DNA of 64,000 bases. It comes from Eubacterium uniforme. GTDB lineage: Bacteria > Bacillota > Clostridia > Lachnospirales > Lachnospiraceae. The notes below the pieces were generated by a model. The model was not told the origin of the DNA, made no database searches, and saw nothing but the letters and a program-made list of their open reading frames with translations. Position 1 is the first letter of the stretch, and the number at the start of each line of letters is the position of its first letter. Made by a program: the position numbers and the translations under genes. The DNA is taken from NCBI RefSeq assembly GCF_900167115.1, contig NZ_FUXZ01000005.1, positions 62,001 through 126,000 on the forward strand, read 5' to 3'. Below are positions 1 to 7,805 of this stretch, in pieces.

Positions 1-125
1 TTCATATCTTTAGACATGATCATTATAAAAGAGGAAGTAGATTACTTTGGGTAATAGTTGCAACAATTGGATGTGAATTCGTTGGACCAATTATCTATAT
101 GGTATTTGGAAGAGAAGATGATTAA
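1..125 (+). CDS. PLDc_N-domain membrane protein, 3' end only
   Basis: Only the last 40 codons are in the window, read in frame up to a TAA stop. They encode a hydrophobic helix of the form LLWVIVATIGCEFVGPIIYM followed by VFGRED. A W...GP..Y...GR pattern is typical of the phospholipase D N-terminal (PLDc_N) membrane domain found as a small stand-alone protein in Firmicutes. In Bacillus subtilis the comparable small protein YxlE sits next to the ABC transporter YxlFG, which resembles the arrangement here. The protein probably works with the following ABC exporter, but that is inferred from position only. Confidence 0.6.
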   Translation, partial: HIFRHDHYKRGSRLLWVIVATIGCEFVGPIIYMVFGREDD

Positions 126-178
126 TGACATATAAAGATGGTAGTGATGAATAAATATAAAGAATAATTGGTGATGAT

Positions 179-1069
179 ATGAATATTTTGGAAATTAATA
201 ATCTTAAAAAGGCATTTGCTGAAAAAGAAGTTTTAAAGGGTGTTGATTTAACAGTAAGTAGTAATACAATTTATGGATTTGTAGGTAAGAATGGTGCAGG
301 TAAAACTACAACCATGAAGATGATTTTGGGGCTTATGAAAAGTGATGAAGGTAAGATATTTGTTAATGGAAAAGAAGTAAAGTATGGAGATAATGAAACT
401 AATCGTTACATAGGTTACTTACCTGATGTGCCAGAGTTTTATAATTACATGAATGCTAGAGAATACTTAAAACTTTGTGGTGAGATTTCTAAGATGAAAA
501 GTGATGATATTAAGAAGAGAACTGATGAATTGCTTGAAAAAGTTGGACTCGCTGGTGAAAAGAAAAAGATAAAAGGGTATTCAAGAGGAATGAAGCAGCG
601 ACTTGGAGTTGCAGCAGCACTTTTCTCAAGACCTAAGCTTTTGATTTGCGATGAACCTACATCAGCACTTGATCCAATAGGTAGAAAGGAACTTCTTGAG
701 ATTTTACTTGAAGCTAAGAAAGAAACAACAATTATTTTTTCAACACATATTCTTTCAGATGTGGAAAAGATTTGTGATGAGATGGCATTTCTAAATGATG
801 GAAAGATAGTTTTAAGTGGAAAGATTTCGGATATAAAAAATAAAAATAGAAAGAATCGATATATTATTGATTCTGATGGACATAATGATGAACTGATTGG
901 AGTTTTTGAAGGATTACGAAAAATTAGTGATGATGAACTTGAATTAATAGATGTTACTAAGTTATCAAATATTTTAGAGTATATGAGTAATAATGATATT
1001 AAGCCACTAAAGATAGAAAGAGTTGAACCATCGGTTGAAGATTTGTTTGTGGAGGTGACGAAGCAATGA
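179..1069 (+). CDS. ABC transporter ATP-binding protein
   Basis: A 296-residue ATPase subunit of an ABC-2 type exporter. Walker A GKNGAGKTT lies at residues 36-44, the signature YSRGMKQ at 134-140, Walker B LLICDEP at 154-160 and the H-loop histidine at about 190. The deviant signature (SRGM rather than SGGQ) is normal for the drug, bacteriocin or cell-wall-stress exporter branch (CcmA-like). The last codons overlap the permease start by 4 bases (ATGA), so the two are translationally coupled. A GntR regulator of the YtrA type follows, suggesting control by envelope stress. The substrate cannot be told from sequence. Confidence 0.9.
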   Translation: MNILEINNLKKAFAEKEVLKGVDLTVSSNTIYGFVGKNGAGKTTTMKMILGLMKSDEGKIFVNGKEVKYGDNETNRYIGYLPDVPEFYNYMNAREYLKLCGEISKMKSDDIKKRTDELLEKVGLAGEKKKIKGYSRGMKQRLGVAAALFSRPKLLICDEPTSALDPIGRKELLEILLEAKKETTIIFSTHILSDVEKICDEMAFLNDGKIVLSGKISDIKNKNRKNRYIIDSDGHNDELIGVFEGLRKISDDELELIDVTKLSNILEYMSNNDIKPLKIERVEPSVEDLFVEVTKQ

Positions 1070-1827
1070 TTTCATTTTTTAATAAAGAATGGTTAGAGAA
1101 TATTAGAAATGGAAAAATATATATTTCTGCTTTTGTATTTGCAATCATAGGTGTTTTATCTCCAGCAATTGCAAAACTTACACCGGAACTTTACAAAATG
1201 TTTGCAGATGACTTAAAAGAATCAGGAATGATAATTACAGAAGTTAAGGTTACGGCTTTTGATTCGTATGCACAGTTTTATAAAAATATTCCAATGGCAC
1301 TTATAGCATTTGTGTTAATATTTGCTGGGTTTATGACTGTTGAATATCAAAAAGGTACTTTGGTTATGATGATTACAAAGGGACTTTCAAGAAGAAAAGT
1401 GTTGTATGCAAAAAGTATTTTTCTATTTATGATATGGACTGTTATGTATTTTACTTGCTTTTTTATAACACATGGTTATACATTATTTTATTGGGATGTA
1501 AGTAAAGTTAAAAACCTTTCATTTGCTGTAATTATTATGTATGTTTTTGGAGTATATGTTCTTTCACTTATGATTTTGTTTAGCGTGATTTCAAAAACTA
1601 TGAGTGGAGTATTAATAGGATGTGGAGGGATAGTTTTTATATTTAGTATCTTTAGTATTATTCCAAAGTGTGAAAAGTATTTTCCGAATAAATTAATGGA
1701 TGGCATGAGTTTATTAAAAGGAAATCTTGGTATTGCTGATTATAAATATGCAGTTGTGGTAACTATTATATTAATCATATTTAATATTGGATTATCAAGT
1801 TACATTTTTAAGAAGAAGGCGTTATAG
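1066..1827 (+). CDS. ABC-2 type transporter permease
   Basis: A 253-residue integral membrane protein with about six hydrophobic segments, the partner of the ATPase just upstream, whose stop it overlaps. The N-terminal amphipathic stretch (FFNKEWLENIRNGKIY) before the first membrane segment, and a long extracellular loop containing PELYKMFADDLKESG, are typical of ABC-2 permeases of the YxlG/NatB kind. No transport-specific motif is visible. It is expected to act as the membrane channel of an exporter, with the ATPase supplied in cis. Confidence 0.85.
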   Translation: MISFFNKEWLENIRNGKIYISAFVFAIIGVLSPAIAKLTPELYKMFADDLKESGMIITEVKVTAFDSYAQFYKNIPMALIAFVLIFAGFMTVEYQKGTLVMMITKGLSRRKVLYAKSIFLFMIWTVMYFTCFFITHGYTLFYWDVSKVKNLSFAVIIMYVFGVYVLSLMILFSVISKTMSGVLIGCGGIVFIFSIFSIIPKCEKYFPNKLMDGMSLLKGNLGIADYKYAVVVTIILIIFNIGLSSYIFKKKAL

Positions 1828-1873
1828 GAAGAGTATAATTTTTGGATTTTAAATTTATAGGATGGTGATGTGA

Positions 1874-2242
1874 ATGATAATAAGAATTGATGATTATTCA
1901 GATGTGCCTATTTATCAGCAAATACGAAATGAAATAATAAATGGAATTTCAAGTGGGAAGTTAAAACCTGGAGAGCAATTGCCAACGGTTAGAGCGTTAG
2001 CTTTAGAAATTGGAATTAATTCAATGACAGTTAGTAAGGCATATCAGTTGCTTAAGCAGGAAGGGTATATACTAACCGATCGAAAAAAAGGCGCAGTTAT
2101 TAGGGAAATGATAAAGCAGGATGGTAAGATTAATTCAGCAAATAAAAATGAACTAAAGAGAATTATATCTGAATCAAAACTTGCGGGTGTATCAGAAAAA
2201 GATTTTATAGAAGAAGTTAAACTTTTATATAAGGAGGGTTAG
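1874..2242 (+). CDS. GntR-family regulator, YtrA subfamily
   Basis: A 122-residue one-domain repressor. The N-terminus PIYQQIRNEIINGISSGKLK, followed by PGEQLPTVRALALEIGIN, is the classic GntR winged helix-turn-helix. The short C-terminal tail (about 45 residues, no effector domain) places it in the YtrA subfamily, whose members control adjacent ABC transporters and react to cell-wall antibiotics in Bacillus. The start ATG follows the purine-rich GGTGATGTGA. It lies between the ABC pair and a membrane protein 2 bases downstream, so it probably regulates this whole cluster. Confidence 0.88.
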   Translation: MIIRIDDYSDVPIYQQIRNEIINGISSGKLKPGEQLPTVRALALEIGINSMTVSKAYQLLKQEGYILTDRKKGAVIREMIKQDGKINSANKNELKRIISESKLAGVSEKDFIEEVKLLYKEG

Positions 2243-2244
2243 TT

Positions 2245-3666
2245 ATGAGTGCTGTTACGATTACAGGTTTAATCTTTTTTATTTCTTTTATCGGAGTGGC
2301 TGCATTTACTAGATTTAAGTATTATCCAAGTAATGTAGAAAAAGCTAAGTTTATATATGGGCTTAGAAATAGGAAAGAATATTATAAAGATGAGAATAAA
2401 AAAACAGTTTTGGATATTTATGATAAACACAGAAAGAATTTTTTAAAACTATCCATAGTATTAGCAGTTATAGGTGCTTTATTATTTTTCCTAGATAACT
2501 TTACATTTAAAATTTCGTTATGGACCATGTGGCTGTTAGTGGCTATAGTTGCTATTTACATTCCATATGTTTTAGGTAATAAGGAATTAAAAACATTTAA
2601 AAAGACTATACAGATCAAAAATGAAAAAAAGGTAATTATTGATACTAAGAATACATTATCATATGGAATGAATAAAGGGATAGGATTTATTCTTCCGTTA
2701 ATTATAGGTTTTGTATGTATGGTGATTGCAGTTTTATTTGATATGGAGATTATCGGAGATAATTTATCTTTATCTAAAACATATACTTATACAATAATGA
2801 TTGGCTCATTTTATTCAATTTCTATTATTGCTTATATTTGTTCATTTATTATGGATAGTATGAAAAATGAAGTTATTTCTGAAGACAGTGATGTGAATCT
2901 AAATTATAACAGAGCTAAGAAAAGAAATTATAGTAATAGCCTTAAGTGCATGCTTTGGATAAATACGCTATACATTATAGTTAACTTGGTTTTAATATAC
3001 TTTGATTTAGTTGATGATTTATATGTTCTTATAGCAATGGTTGTTTATATGTTTTTCCTTTTCTTAGGAATAGGAATTTATGTATTAAGGGATAGTAAGA
3101 TTAATTCAATCTATAAGAAAGAAACAAGCATTGAAGTTGATGATGATGATTATTGGATTTATGGTATGTTTTATTATAATCCAAATGATAAGAGAATTAA
3201 TGTTGAAAAGAGAAACGGATTTGGTACCACAGTTAATTTCGGAACAACAGTAGGAAAAATAATGATGATTGTTTTAGGACTTACTATTATAGGAAGTTTA
3301 TTTGCTGTTGGTTTACTTGGAGCTTATGAAGTTGTTCCAATTGATGTTAAGATTGAAGATGACAAAGTAATATGTCATCAGTTAAGAGACGATTATAAAA
3401 TAGATATTGATGATATAAAGTCAGTTGAACTTTTAGGAAAGTTTAAAGATGTTAAAGCTTCCAGAACAAATGGTGTTGGCATGCCTAATCTTTTGAAAGG
3501 TAATTTTAATATAAAGGGTGAAGGAGCAGTTAAAGTATTTTTAAATCCAGAGAATGATCACTATATTAAAATAACTACAGATAAGAAAACATATTTTATA
3601 AGTGAGGCAGAAGATAAGGATACCAAACAAACCTTTGATGACATTAAAGACAAACTGAATAAATAA
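2245..3666 (+). CDS. DUF5808-type multi-pass membrane protein
   Basis: A 473-residue membrane protein with about nine predicted membrane segments. Around residue 300 it carries the pattern YWIYGMFYYNPNDKRINVEK followed by RNGFGTTVNFG, which matches the DUF5808 motif seen in membrane proteins linked to YtrA/GntR regulators. After the last membrane segment the C-terminal ~100 residues look like a small soluble PH-like domain (VPIDVKIEDDKVICHQL onward). It begins 2 bases after the GntR gene behind an AAGGAGG site, so it is co-expressed with its likely regulator. The function is unknown; envelope-stress sensing is a guess. Confidence 0.75.
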   Translation: MSAVTITGLIFFISFIGVAAFTRFKYYPSNVEKAKFIYGLRNRKEYYKDENKKTVLDIYDKHRKNFLKLSIVLAVIGALLFFLDNFTFKISLWTMWLLVAIVAIYIPYVLGNKELKTFKKTIQIKNEKKVIIDTKNTLSYGMNKGIGFILPLIIGFVCMVIAVLFDMEIIGDNLSLSKTYTYTIMIGSFYSISIIAYICSFIMDSMKNEVISEDSDVNLNYNRAKKRNYSNSLKCMLWINTLYIIVNLVLIYFDLVDDLYVLIAMVVYMFFLFLGIGIYVLRDSKINSIYKKETSIEVDDDDYWIYGMFYYNPNDKRINVEKRNGFGTTVNFGTTVGKIMMIVLGLTIIGSLFAVGLLGAYEVVPIDVKIEDDKVICHQLRDDYKIDIDDIKSVELLGKFKDVKASRTNGVGMPNLLKGNFNIKGEGAVKVFLNPENDHYIKITTDKKTYFISEAEDKDTKQTFDDIKDKLNK

Positions 3667-3718
3667 TATTATCAGATGTTTTAAATATCATAAATATAAC
3701 TTCTGATAATAGTTAAGT

Positions 3719-3750
3719 AAAAGCCGTGCTTTAAAAGCGCGGCTTTTGTG
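3719..3750 (+). terminator. Rho-independent terminator after the YtrA/DUF5808 operon
   Basis: A 12-bp stem (AAAAGCCGTGCT pairing with AGCGCGGCTTTT, one G-T pair) with a 5-base loop and a T-rich 3' side. A second 9-bp inverted repeat, ATTATCAGA/TCTGATAAT, lies just before it at 3668-3710. Confidence 0.85.
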
Positions 3751-3778
3751 GTTATAGAAAAGAATTATATATAGATGG

Positions 3779-3807
3779 TTGACAGATGTAAAAGTCATTG
3801 TTATAAT
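3779..3807 (+). promoter_or_regulatory. Sigma-A promoter of the metal-efflux operon
   Basis: A consensus promoter: TTGACA at 3779-3784 and TATAAT at 3802-3807 with an ideal 17-base spacer. It lies directly upstream of the palindrome at 3815-3840 and about 120 bases before the HMA gene. Confidence 0.85.
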
Positions 3808-3814
3808 ACAATTA

Positions 3815-3840
3815 AACATATGAATGAATGTTCATATGTT
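3815..3840 (+). promoter_or_regulatory. ArsR/SmtB-type operator palindrome
   Basis: A perfect 10-bp inverted repeat AACATATGAA / TTCATATGTT separated by TGAATG, placed at the transcription start just downstream of the -10 box. It has the form of operators bound by SmtB/ZiaR/CadC dimers. The likely ligand is the ArsR-family protein at the end of the same operon, giving autoregulation. Confidence 0.75.
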
Positions 3841-3926
3841 GTAAACAGATAAATTCCAATAATGATGAAGTATAGAGGTTATTTATTGATTTATTAAGTA
3901 TTTAAAAGAAAAAGGAGATATGGATT

Positions 3927-4145
3927 ATGAAGAAGACATATAAGATTGAAGTAGATTGCGCTAACTGTGCTAACAAGATGGAAGATGCAGCTAAAAATAC
4001 TAATGGTGTTAAGGATTGTACAGTTAATTTCATGACTTTAAAAATGAAGGTTGAATTTGAAGATGATGCTAACGTTGATGTGGTTATGAATGAGGTTCTT
4101 AAGAATTGTAAGATAGTAGAAGATGATTGTGAAATCTACTTATAG
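3927..4145 (+). CDS. Heavy-metal-associated (HMA) domain protein
   Basis: A 72-residue ferredoxin-fold metal-binding domain. The conserved CANC motif (C11 and C14) sits in loop 1 after the first strand KTYKIEVD, and the rest follows the usual beta-alpha-beta pattern. The protein is very acidic. It is the first gene behind the metal-regulated promoter, 96 bases upstream of a P1B-type ATPase that lacks its own HMA domain. It most likely serves as a free metal chaperone or a detached regulatory domain of that pump. Confidence 0.88.
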   Translation: MKKTYKIEVDCANCANKMEDAAKNTNGVKDCTVNFMTLKMKVEFEDDANVDVVMNEVLKNCKIVEDDCEIYL

Positions 4146-4241
4146 GATGTTAATCGCATAGTGTAATGTATATGGAAAAATAATGGGAGCCTATCGAAAA
4201 GATTAATAAAGATTAGTATATTACGAATAGAGAGTGATTAT

Positions 4242-6194
4242 ATGAATAATAAGCAGAAAAAGGCAGCAAGGAATATAATTATAGCCATAGTATTGGTTGT
4301 TAGTATCAAATTGATACTAAGTATTGGTATTATTCCAAGTGAATTTGCTGATAAAAAAGTATCCTTATTGAATAAAATATTTAAGATGAAATATGTACTT
4401 GAGTTTATTTTGTTTATGATTCCATATTTTGTTGTGGGATGGGATATATTAAGAAAAGCCTTTAAGGGAATTTTAAATAAACAAGTTTTCGATGAAAACT
4501 TTCTTATGGCCGTTGCAACAATTGGAGCAATTATAATGGGCGAGTACGTAGAAGGTGTTGCAGTAATGCTTTTCTACCAAATAGGAGAATTGTTCCAATC
4601 AGTTGCAGTTGGCAAGAGCAGAAAGAACATATCTGACCTTATGGAGATTAGACCTGATTATGCTAATCTTGAGGTAGAGGAAAATGGAGAAACAGAGAAG
4701 GTTGATCCTGACGAAGTTGAGGTTGGAAGTATTATCGTGGTTTACCCAGGAGAGAAGATTCCAATTGATGGAGTGGTGATTAGTGGAAATTCGACACTTA
4801 ATACTGCAGCTCTTACTGGTGAAAGTGTTCCAAGAACAGTTAATAGTGGGGATGAAGTTATAAGTGGTTGTGTAAATATGTCCGGTATCTTACGTATTGA
4901 AACAACTAAGGAGTTTGATGAATCAACTGCTTCCAAGATATTAGAACTTGTTGAGAATGCTAGTTCAAGAAAGAGTACACCGGAGAATTTTATTACTAAG
5001 TTCGCTAAGGTATATACACCACTTGTTTGTTATCTAGCATTAGCATTAGCAGTTATTCCGCCTGCGCTACTAACTATTACAGGTCATGATGCTAATGTTA
5101 CAACATGGATATATAGAGCACTTACATTTCTTGTAATAAGTTGTCCATGTGCATTAGTTATAAGCATACCACTTACGTTTTTCGCCGGTCTAGGCGGAGC
5201 TAGTCATGAAGGTATACTTATTAAGGGCTCTAATTACATGGAAAATTTGTCAAAGGTAAGTACAGTTGTATTTGATAAAACTGGCACTATGACAAAGGGT
5301 GTATTTGAAGTTACACGAATTATCCCAGCAAATGGATGCGATGAAAATATACTTTTAAGAATTGCTGCTATTGCAGAATCTGTATCAAACCATCCTATAG
5401 CTAGAAGTATTGTAAATGGTTATTTAAGTAAAGAAAATGGCGCAGATTTAGATAGTGGTTTAGATAAAGAAAGTTTTGAAGAAGTATCAGGTAAGGGTAT
5501 TAAGTGTAGTATTAATTCACAGAAGGTACTTTGTGGTAATGAAAAACTTATGGATATGGAGAATGTTGCATTTGAAAAATGTGATAAATCAGGTTCCATA
5601 GTTTATGTTGCAATTGATGGAGTTTATAAGGGTTGTATAGTTATTTCTGATGAGATAAAGGAAACAGCGAAAGAAGCACTTAAAAAATTAAGAGATATTG
5701 GAATTAAGGAAAACATTATGCTAACAGGTGACGTTGAAGCAGTTGCAAAAGATGTCTCTAAGCAAATAGGTGCAAATAAGTATTATGCTAATCTATTACC
5801 ACAAAACAAGGTGGAAATAGTAGAAGAATTACTGACAAATATGAAAGATGATGGTAAACTTATATTTGTTGGAGATGGAATAAATGATGCTCCAGTATTA
5901 TCAAGAGCTGACATTGGTGTTGCCATGGGAGCACTTGGTCAGGATGCTGCAATTGAAGCAGCGGATGTGGTATTAATGAATGATGATCCACTTATGATTC
6001 ATAGAAGCATAAAGATTGCTAGAAAGTGTATTAGGATTGTATATGAGAACATTTATTTTGCCATTGGAGTTAAAGTATTATGTTTAATACTTGGTGCAGT
6101 AGGAATTGCTAATATGTGGCTTGCAATATTTGCTGATGTTGGTGTTATGGTATTAGCAGTGCTTAATGCTATTAGAGCACTTAGAACTAATTAA
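4242..6194 (+). CDS. P1B-type heavy-metal (Zn/Cd/Pb) translocating ATPase
   Basis: A 650-residue cation pump. Landmarks are the A-domain motif ALTGESVPR, the membrane metal site CPC (C301-P302-C303 within SCPCALVISIP), the phosphorylation site DKTGT (D345), the SNHPIAR nucleotide-site motif and the hinge GDGIND at 544-549. CPC with a CadA/ZntA-like sequence indicates divalent soft metal efflux (Zn2+, Cd2+, Pb2+) rather than copper. Unlike most family members it has no N-terminal HMA domain; the preceding small gene supplies one. It is followed 11 bases later by a CadC/SmtB-like repressor. The gene could be called cadA or zntA, but the metal is not certain. Confidence 0.93.
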   Translation: MNNKQKKAARNIIIAIVLVVSIKLILSIGIIPSEFADKKVSLLNKIFKMKYVLEFILFMIPYFVVGWDILRKAFKGILNKQVFDENFLMAVATIGAIIMGEYVEGVAVMLFYQIGELFQSVAVGKSRKNISDLMEIRPDYANLEVEENGETEKVDPDEVEVGSIIVVYPGEKIPIDGVVISGNSTLNTAALTGESVPRTVNSGDEVISGCVNMSGILRIETTKEFDESTASKILELVENASSRKSTPENFITKFAKVYTPLVCYLALALAVIPPALLTITGHDANVTTWIYRALTFLVISCPCALVISIPLTFFAGLGGASHEGILIKGSNYMENLSKVSTVVFDKTGTMTKGVFEVTRIIPANGCDENILLRIAAIAESVSNHPIARSIVNGYLSKENGADLDSGLDKESFEEVSGKGIKCSINSQKVLCGNEKLMDMENVAFEKCDKSGSIVYVAIDGVYKGCIVISDEIKETAKEALKKLRDIGIKENIMLTGDVEAVAKDVSKQIGANKYYANLLPQNKVEIVEELLTNMKDDGKLIFVGDGINDAPVLSRADIGVAMGALGQDAAIEAADVVLMNDDPLMIHRSIKIARKCIRIVYENIYFAIGVKVLCLILGAVGIANMWLAIFADVGVMVLAVLNAIRALRTN

Positions 6195-6205
6195 TGAGGT
6201 AAATT

Positions 6206-6589
6206 ATGGCTGAGAAAAAATATAAGAATAAAGAAGATTATTCAGATATAAAGTGTGAACATACTCATGTTCATAGGGATAAAATTGAAAAGGTAAATGC
6301 TTCAATGATTGATGAAGATGAGTTATATGATTTAGCTGAACTTTTTAAGGTTTTTGGAGACTCAACTAGAATTAAGATTCTTTTTGCTTTAGTTGAAGCA
6401 GATTTATGTGTATGTGATATTGCAGAAACTCTTAACATGACTCAGTCTGCTATTTCACATCAGTTAAAGATTTTAAAACAAAGCAAACTAGTTAAAGGAA
6501 CAAGAGAAGGCAAAAGTATAATCTATGCCCTTGCCGATGACCACGTAAGAAGTATCATTGCACAGGGCATTGAACACATTGAAGAATAA
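6206..6589 (+). CDS. ArsR/SmtB-family metal-sensing repressor (CadC-like)
   Basis: A 127-residue winged-helix repressor. The DNA-reading helix is MTQSAISHQLKILK. The CxC pair C68/C70 (DLCVCDIA) corresponds to the alpha-3 Cd/Pb site of CadC, assisted perhaps by C17 and the histidines at 19, 21 and 23 near the N-terminus. In the last helix D111, H113, H124 and E127 reproduce the alpha-5 Zn site of SmtB (D-x-H-x10-H-x2-E). Both sensory sites therefore appear intact. It is the last gene of the efflux operon and probably binds the palindrome at 3815-3840, releasing it when Zn, Cd or Pb accumulates. Confidence 0.92.
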   Translation: MAEKKYKNKEDYSDIKCEHTHVHRDKIEKVNASMIDEDELYDLAELFKVFGDSTRIKILFALVEADLCVCDIAETLNMTQSAISHQLKILKQSKLVKGTREGKSIIYALADDHVRSIIAQGIEHIEE

Positions 6590-6634
6590 TACATAACCTA
6601 AATGTTTTACAAGTCTATTTTGAATGAAATATTG

Positions 6635-6664
6635 AAAGCTGCTGGCATAGTCAGCAGCTTTTTC
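6635..6664 (+). terminator. Rho-independent terminator of the metal operon
   Basis: A 10-bp perfect stem AAAGCTGCTG / CAGCAGCTTT, with the loop GCATAGT and a T run following. Confidence 0.88.
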
Positions 6665-6863
6665 TTTGCAAAATAAATAAAACTCTCAGGTTTTATCGCG
6701 TTTAAAGTATAAAAAGACATCAAAAAATGCTGTTTTTGAGTCAGTTTTGAGTCATATTTCAAAGAAGTTGCGATAATTATAAAATCAATGGAAGGAGGAA
6801 CCCATAGAACACCTGGGCGACTTTTATAAAACGTCAGTATAAATGTCAGATTAAAAAAGTTAG

Positions 6864-6891
6864 TTGAATTATATGAAAATTTGTGTATAAT
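6864..6891 (+). promoter_or_regulatory. Promoter ahead of the Na+/Ca2+ antiporter operon leader
   Basis: TTGAAT at 6864-6869 and TATAAT at 6886-6891 with a 16-base spacer. Transcription would start at about 6898, directly at a short structured RNA. Confidence 0.65.
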
Positions 6892-6897
6892 AAAAGT

Positions 6898-6960
6898 AAC
6901 AGAGTTGCCCAAAGTTTTTTAACATTGGGGACCAGCTGAGCATTGAGCTCAGTTTTTTTG
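6898..6960 (+). ncRNA. Short leader RNA ending in an intrinsic terminator
   Basis: Immediately downstream of the promoter is a small stem (CCCAA at 6908-6912 with TTGGG at 6925-6929), then a perfect hairpin CTGAGC-ATTGA-GCTCAG (6936-6952) followed by seven T residues. This makes a leader of about 60 nt ending in a terminator, roughly 85 bases before the first gene. It does not match a riboswitch I recognise. It may be an attenuator or a small independent RNA. Together with the upstream stretch from 6665, which I cannot interpret, it fills the 455-base gap between genes. Confidence 0.45.
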
Positions 6961-7045
6961 CTTTAAGGAGATATTATGAGGATATGATATCTTTTGTCAA
7001 TTTCATTCTTTAAGAACTATTTATAGGTGGTATTTAGGAGAACTC

Positions 7046-7450
7046 ATGAAAAAAAATAAGAAACAATTAATATGTGCAATAATATCGTTATGTTTATTGT
7101 TTTCTTCCTTCTGTTTCGGTAATTTAGAAACGGATTTTTTTTGCGTGCAAGAGAATGGAATTAGCAGAAATGTAAGTTTTTCGATAGAGTATCTTTCGAC
7201 ACACGATGACATATATTTCCAACAAAACATAAAAGAAACAGGAGGGACTGCTTCTAGCCAATTATATTTAAAAAATGGAAAAAATGGCTCTAACAACCGG
7301 AATGTTTTAGTTTTGGGATTTTCAAATAACATAATAACTAGTCTTTTTCTATTATTTTTCTTAATATTGAATAGGGTAAATTTAGATAATATTAATTTAT
7401 CTTACGTCAATATTCTTCGATTTATTCACGATAAGGACGGAAAAAAATAA
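7046..7450 (+). CDS. Hypothetical small membrane or secreted protein
   Basis: A 134-residue protein I do not recognise. Residues 1-25 (KKNKKQLICAIISLCLLFSS core) look like a signal peptide or membrane anchor. About 65 polar residues follow, then a second hydrophobic segment (IITSLFLLFFLILN, about residues 95-109) and a short charged tail. The start ATG has an AGGAG site 6-7 bases upstream. The gene is the first after the short leader RNA and precedes two tiny membrane proteins and a Na+/Ca2+ antiporter, all in the same direction. An open frame also exists on the other strand, but the ribosome site and neighbours favour this one. Confidence 0.55.
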   Translation: MKKNKKQLICAIISLCLLFSSFCFGNLETDFFCVQENGISRNVSFSIEYLSTHDDIYFQQNIKETGGTASSQLYLKNGKNGSNNRNVLVLGFSNNIITSLFLLFFLILNRVNLDNINLSYVNILRFIHDKDGKK

Positions 7451-7454
7451 CTGA

Positions 7455-7508
7455 ATCTATTTTTTAGCCTATGGAAACATAGGTTTATTTGAGTACAAAA
7501 AAATAGAT
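7455..7508 (+). promoter_or_regulatory. Structured intergenic RNA element before a tiny membrane-protein gene
   Basis: An outer 11-bp stem ATCTATTTTTT (7455-7465) / AAAAAATAGAT (7498-7508) encloses an inner 6-bp hairpin CCTATG-GAAA-CATAGG with a GNRA tetraloop. The 3' end of the outer stem abuts the GGAGG ribosome site at 7509-7513 of the next gene, so folding could affect its translation. It lacks a 3' T tract and so is not a terminator. Confidence 0.5.
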
Positions 7509-7520
7509 GGAGGTTATGAA

Positions 7521-7676
7521 ATGACTATTTTACATAGTATAGGCAACTACCTTGTTTTTGCTTTTATGGCAATAGTTGGAGGTGGTTCATCTATTGCTGT
7601 AATTCTAGGGATTATTGGAACAATAATCTATAAGTTTTACAGAAAAATAAAATACGGAAAGTCTTTATATGATTAA
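7521..7676 (+). CDS. Tiny membrane protein (51 aa)
   Basis: A 51-residue protein: a short N-terminal segment, one long hydrophobic segment rich in Gly/Ala/Ile (YLVFAFMAIVGGGSSIAVIL and onward) and a basic tail KFYRKIKYGKSLYD. It has a strong GGAGG site 7 bases from the ATG. It lies 12 bases before another tiny membrane protein and upstream of a Na+/Ca2+ antiporter. The family is not recognised. Its size and place suggest an accessory or stabilising subunit of the antiporter, which is inference. Confidence 0.6.
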   Translation: MTILHSIGNYLVFAFMAIVGGGSSIAVILGIIGTIIYKFYRKIKYGKSLYD

Positions 7677-7688
7677 AAGGAGAACAAT

Positions 7689-7805
7689 ATGGATAATATA
7701 ATAGTTGGAGTTATGACAGTAATAGTAGTAGGTGCAGGGATTTTTTGCTGGTGGATGAGTAGAGATACTGGTGATGACGATGAAAAGGAAGGCGATAAAA
7801 AATGA
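7689..7805 (+). CDS. Tiny membrane protein (38 aa) coupled to the antiporter
   Basis: A 38-residue single-pass protein: hydrophobic N-terminus DNIIVGVMTVIVVGAGIFCW followed by a strongly acidic tail (DTGDDDEKEGDKK). AAAAGGAGAA precedes the ATG. Its stop overlaps the antiporter start (ATGA), so translation of the two is coupled. The acidic tail could sit in the cytosol close to the exchanger. No known family is recognised. Confidence 0.65.
   Translation: MDNIIVGVMTVIVVGAGIFCWWMSRDTGDDDEKEGDKK

Noticed and set aside
6607-6912. Minus-strand frame with a stretch resembling the C-terminus of a recombinase (DSKLTQ)
   Set aside because: The resemblance is only a few residues, caused by a short direct repeat (TTTTGAGTCA) at 6735-6755; no catalytic motifs or attachment-site duplications are visible.
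6898-6960. yybP-ykoY (Mn2+) riboswitch or another known ion riboswitch
   Set aside because: Only a GGGGA-like string matches; the leader is too short and lacks the second conserved half, so I left it unassigned.
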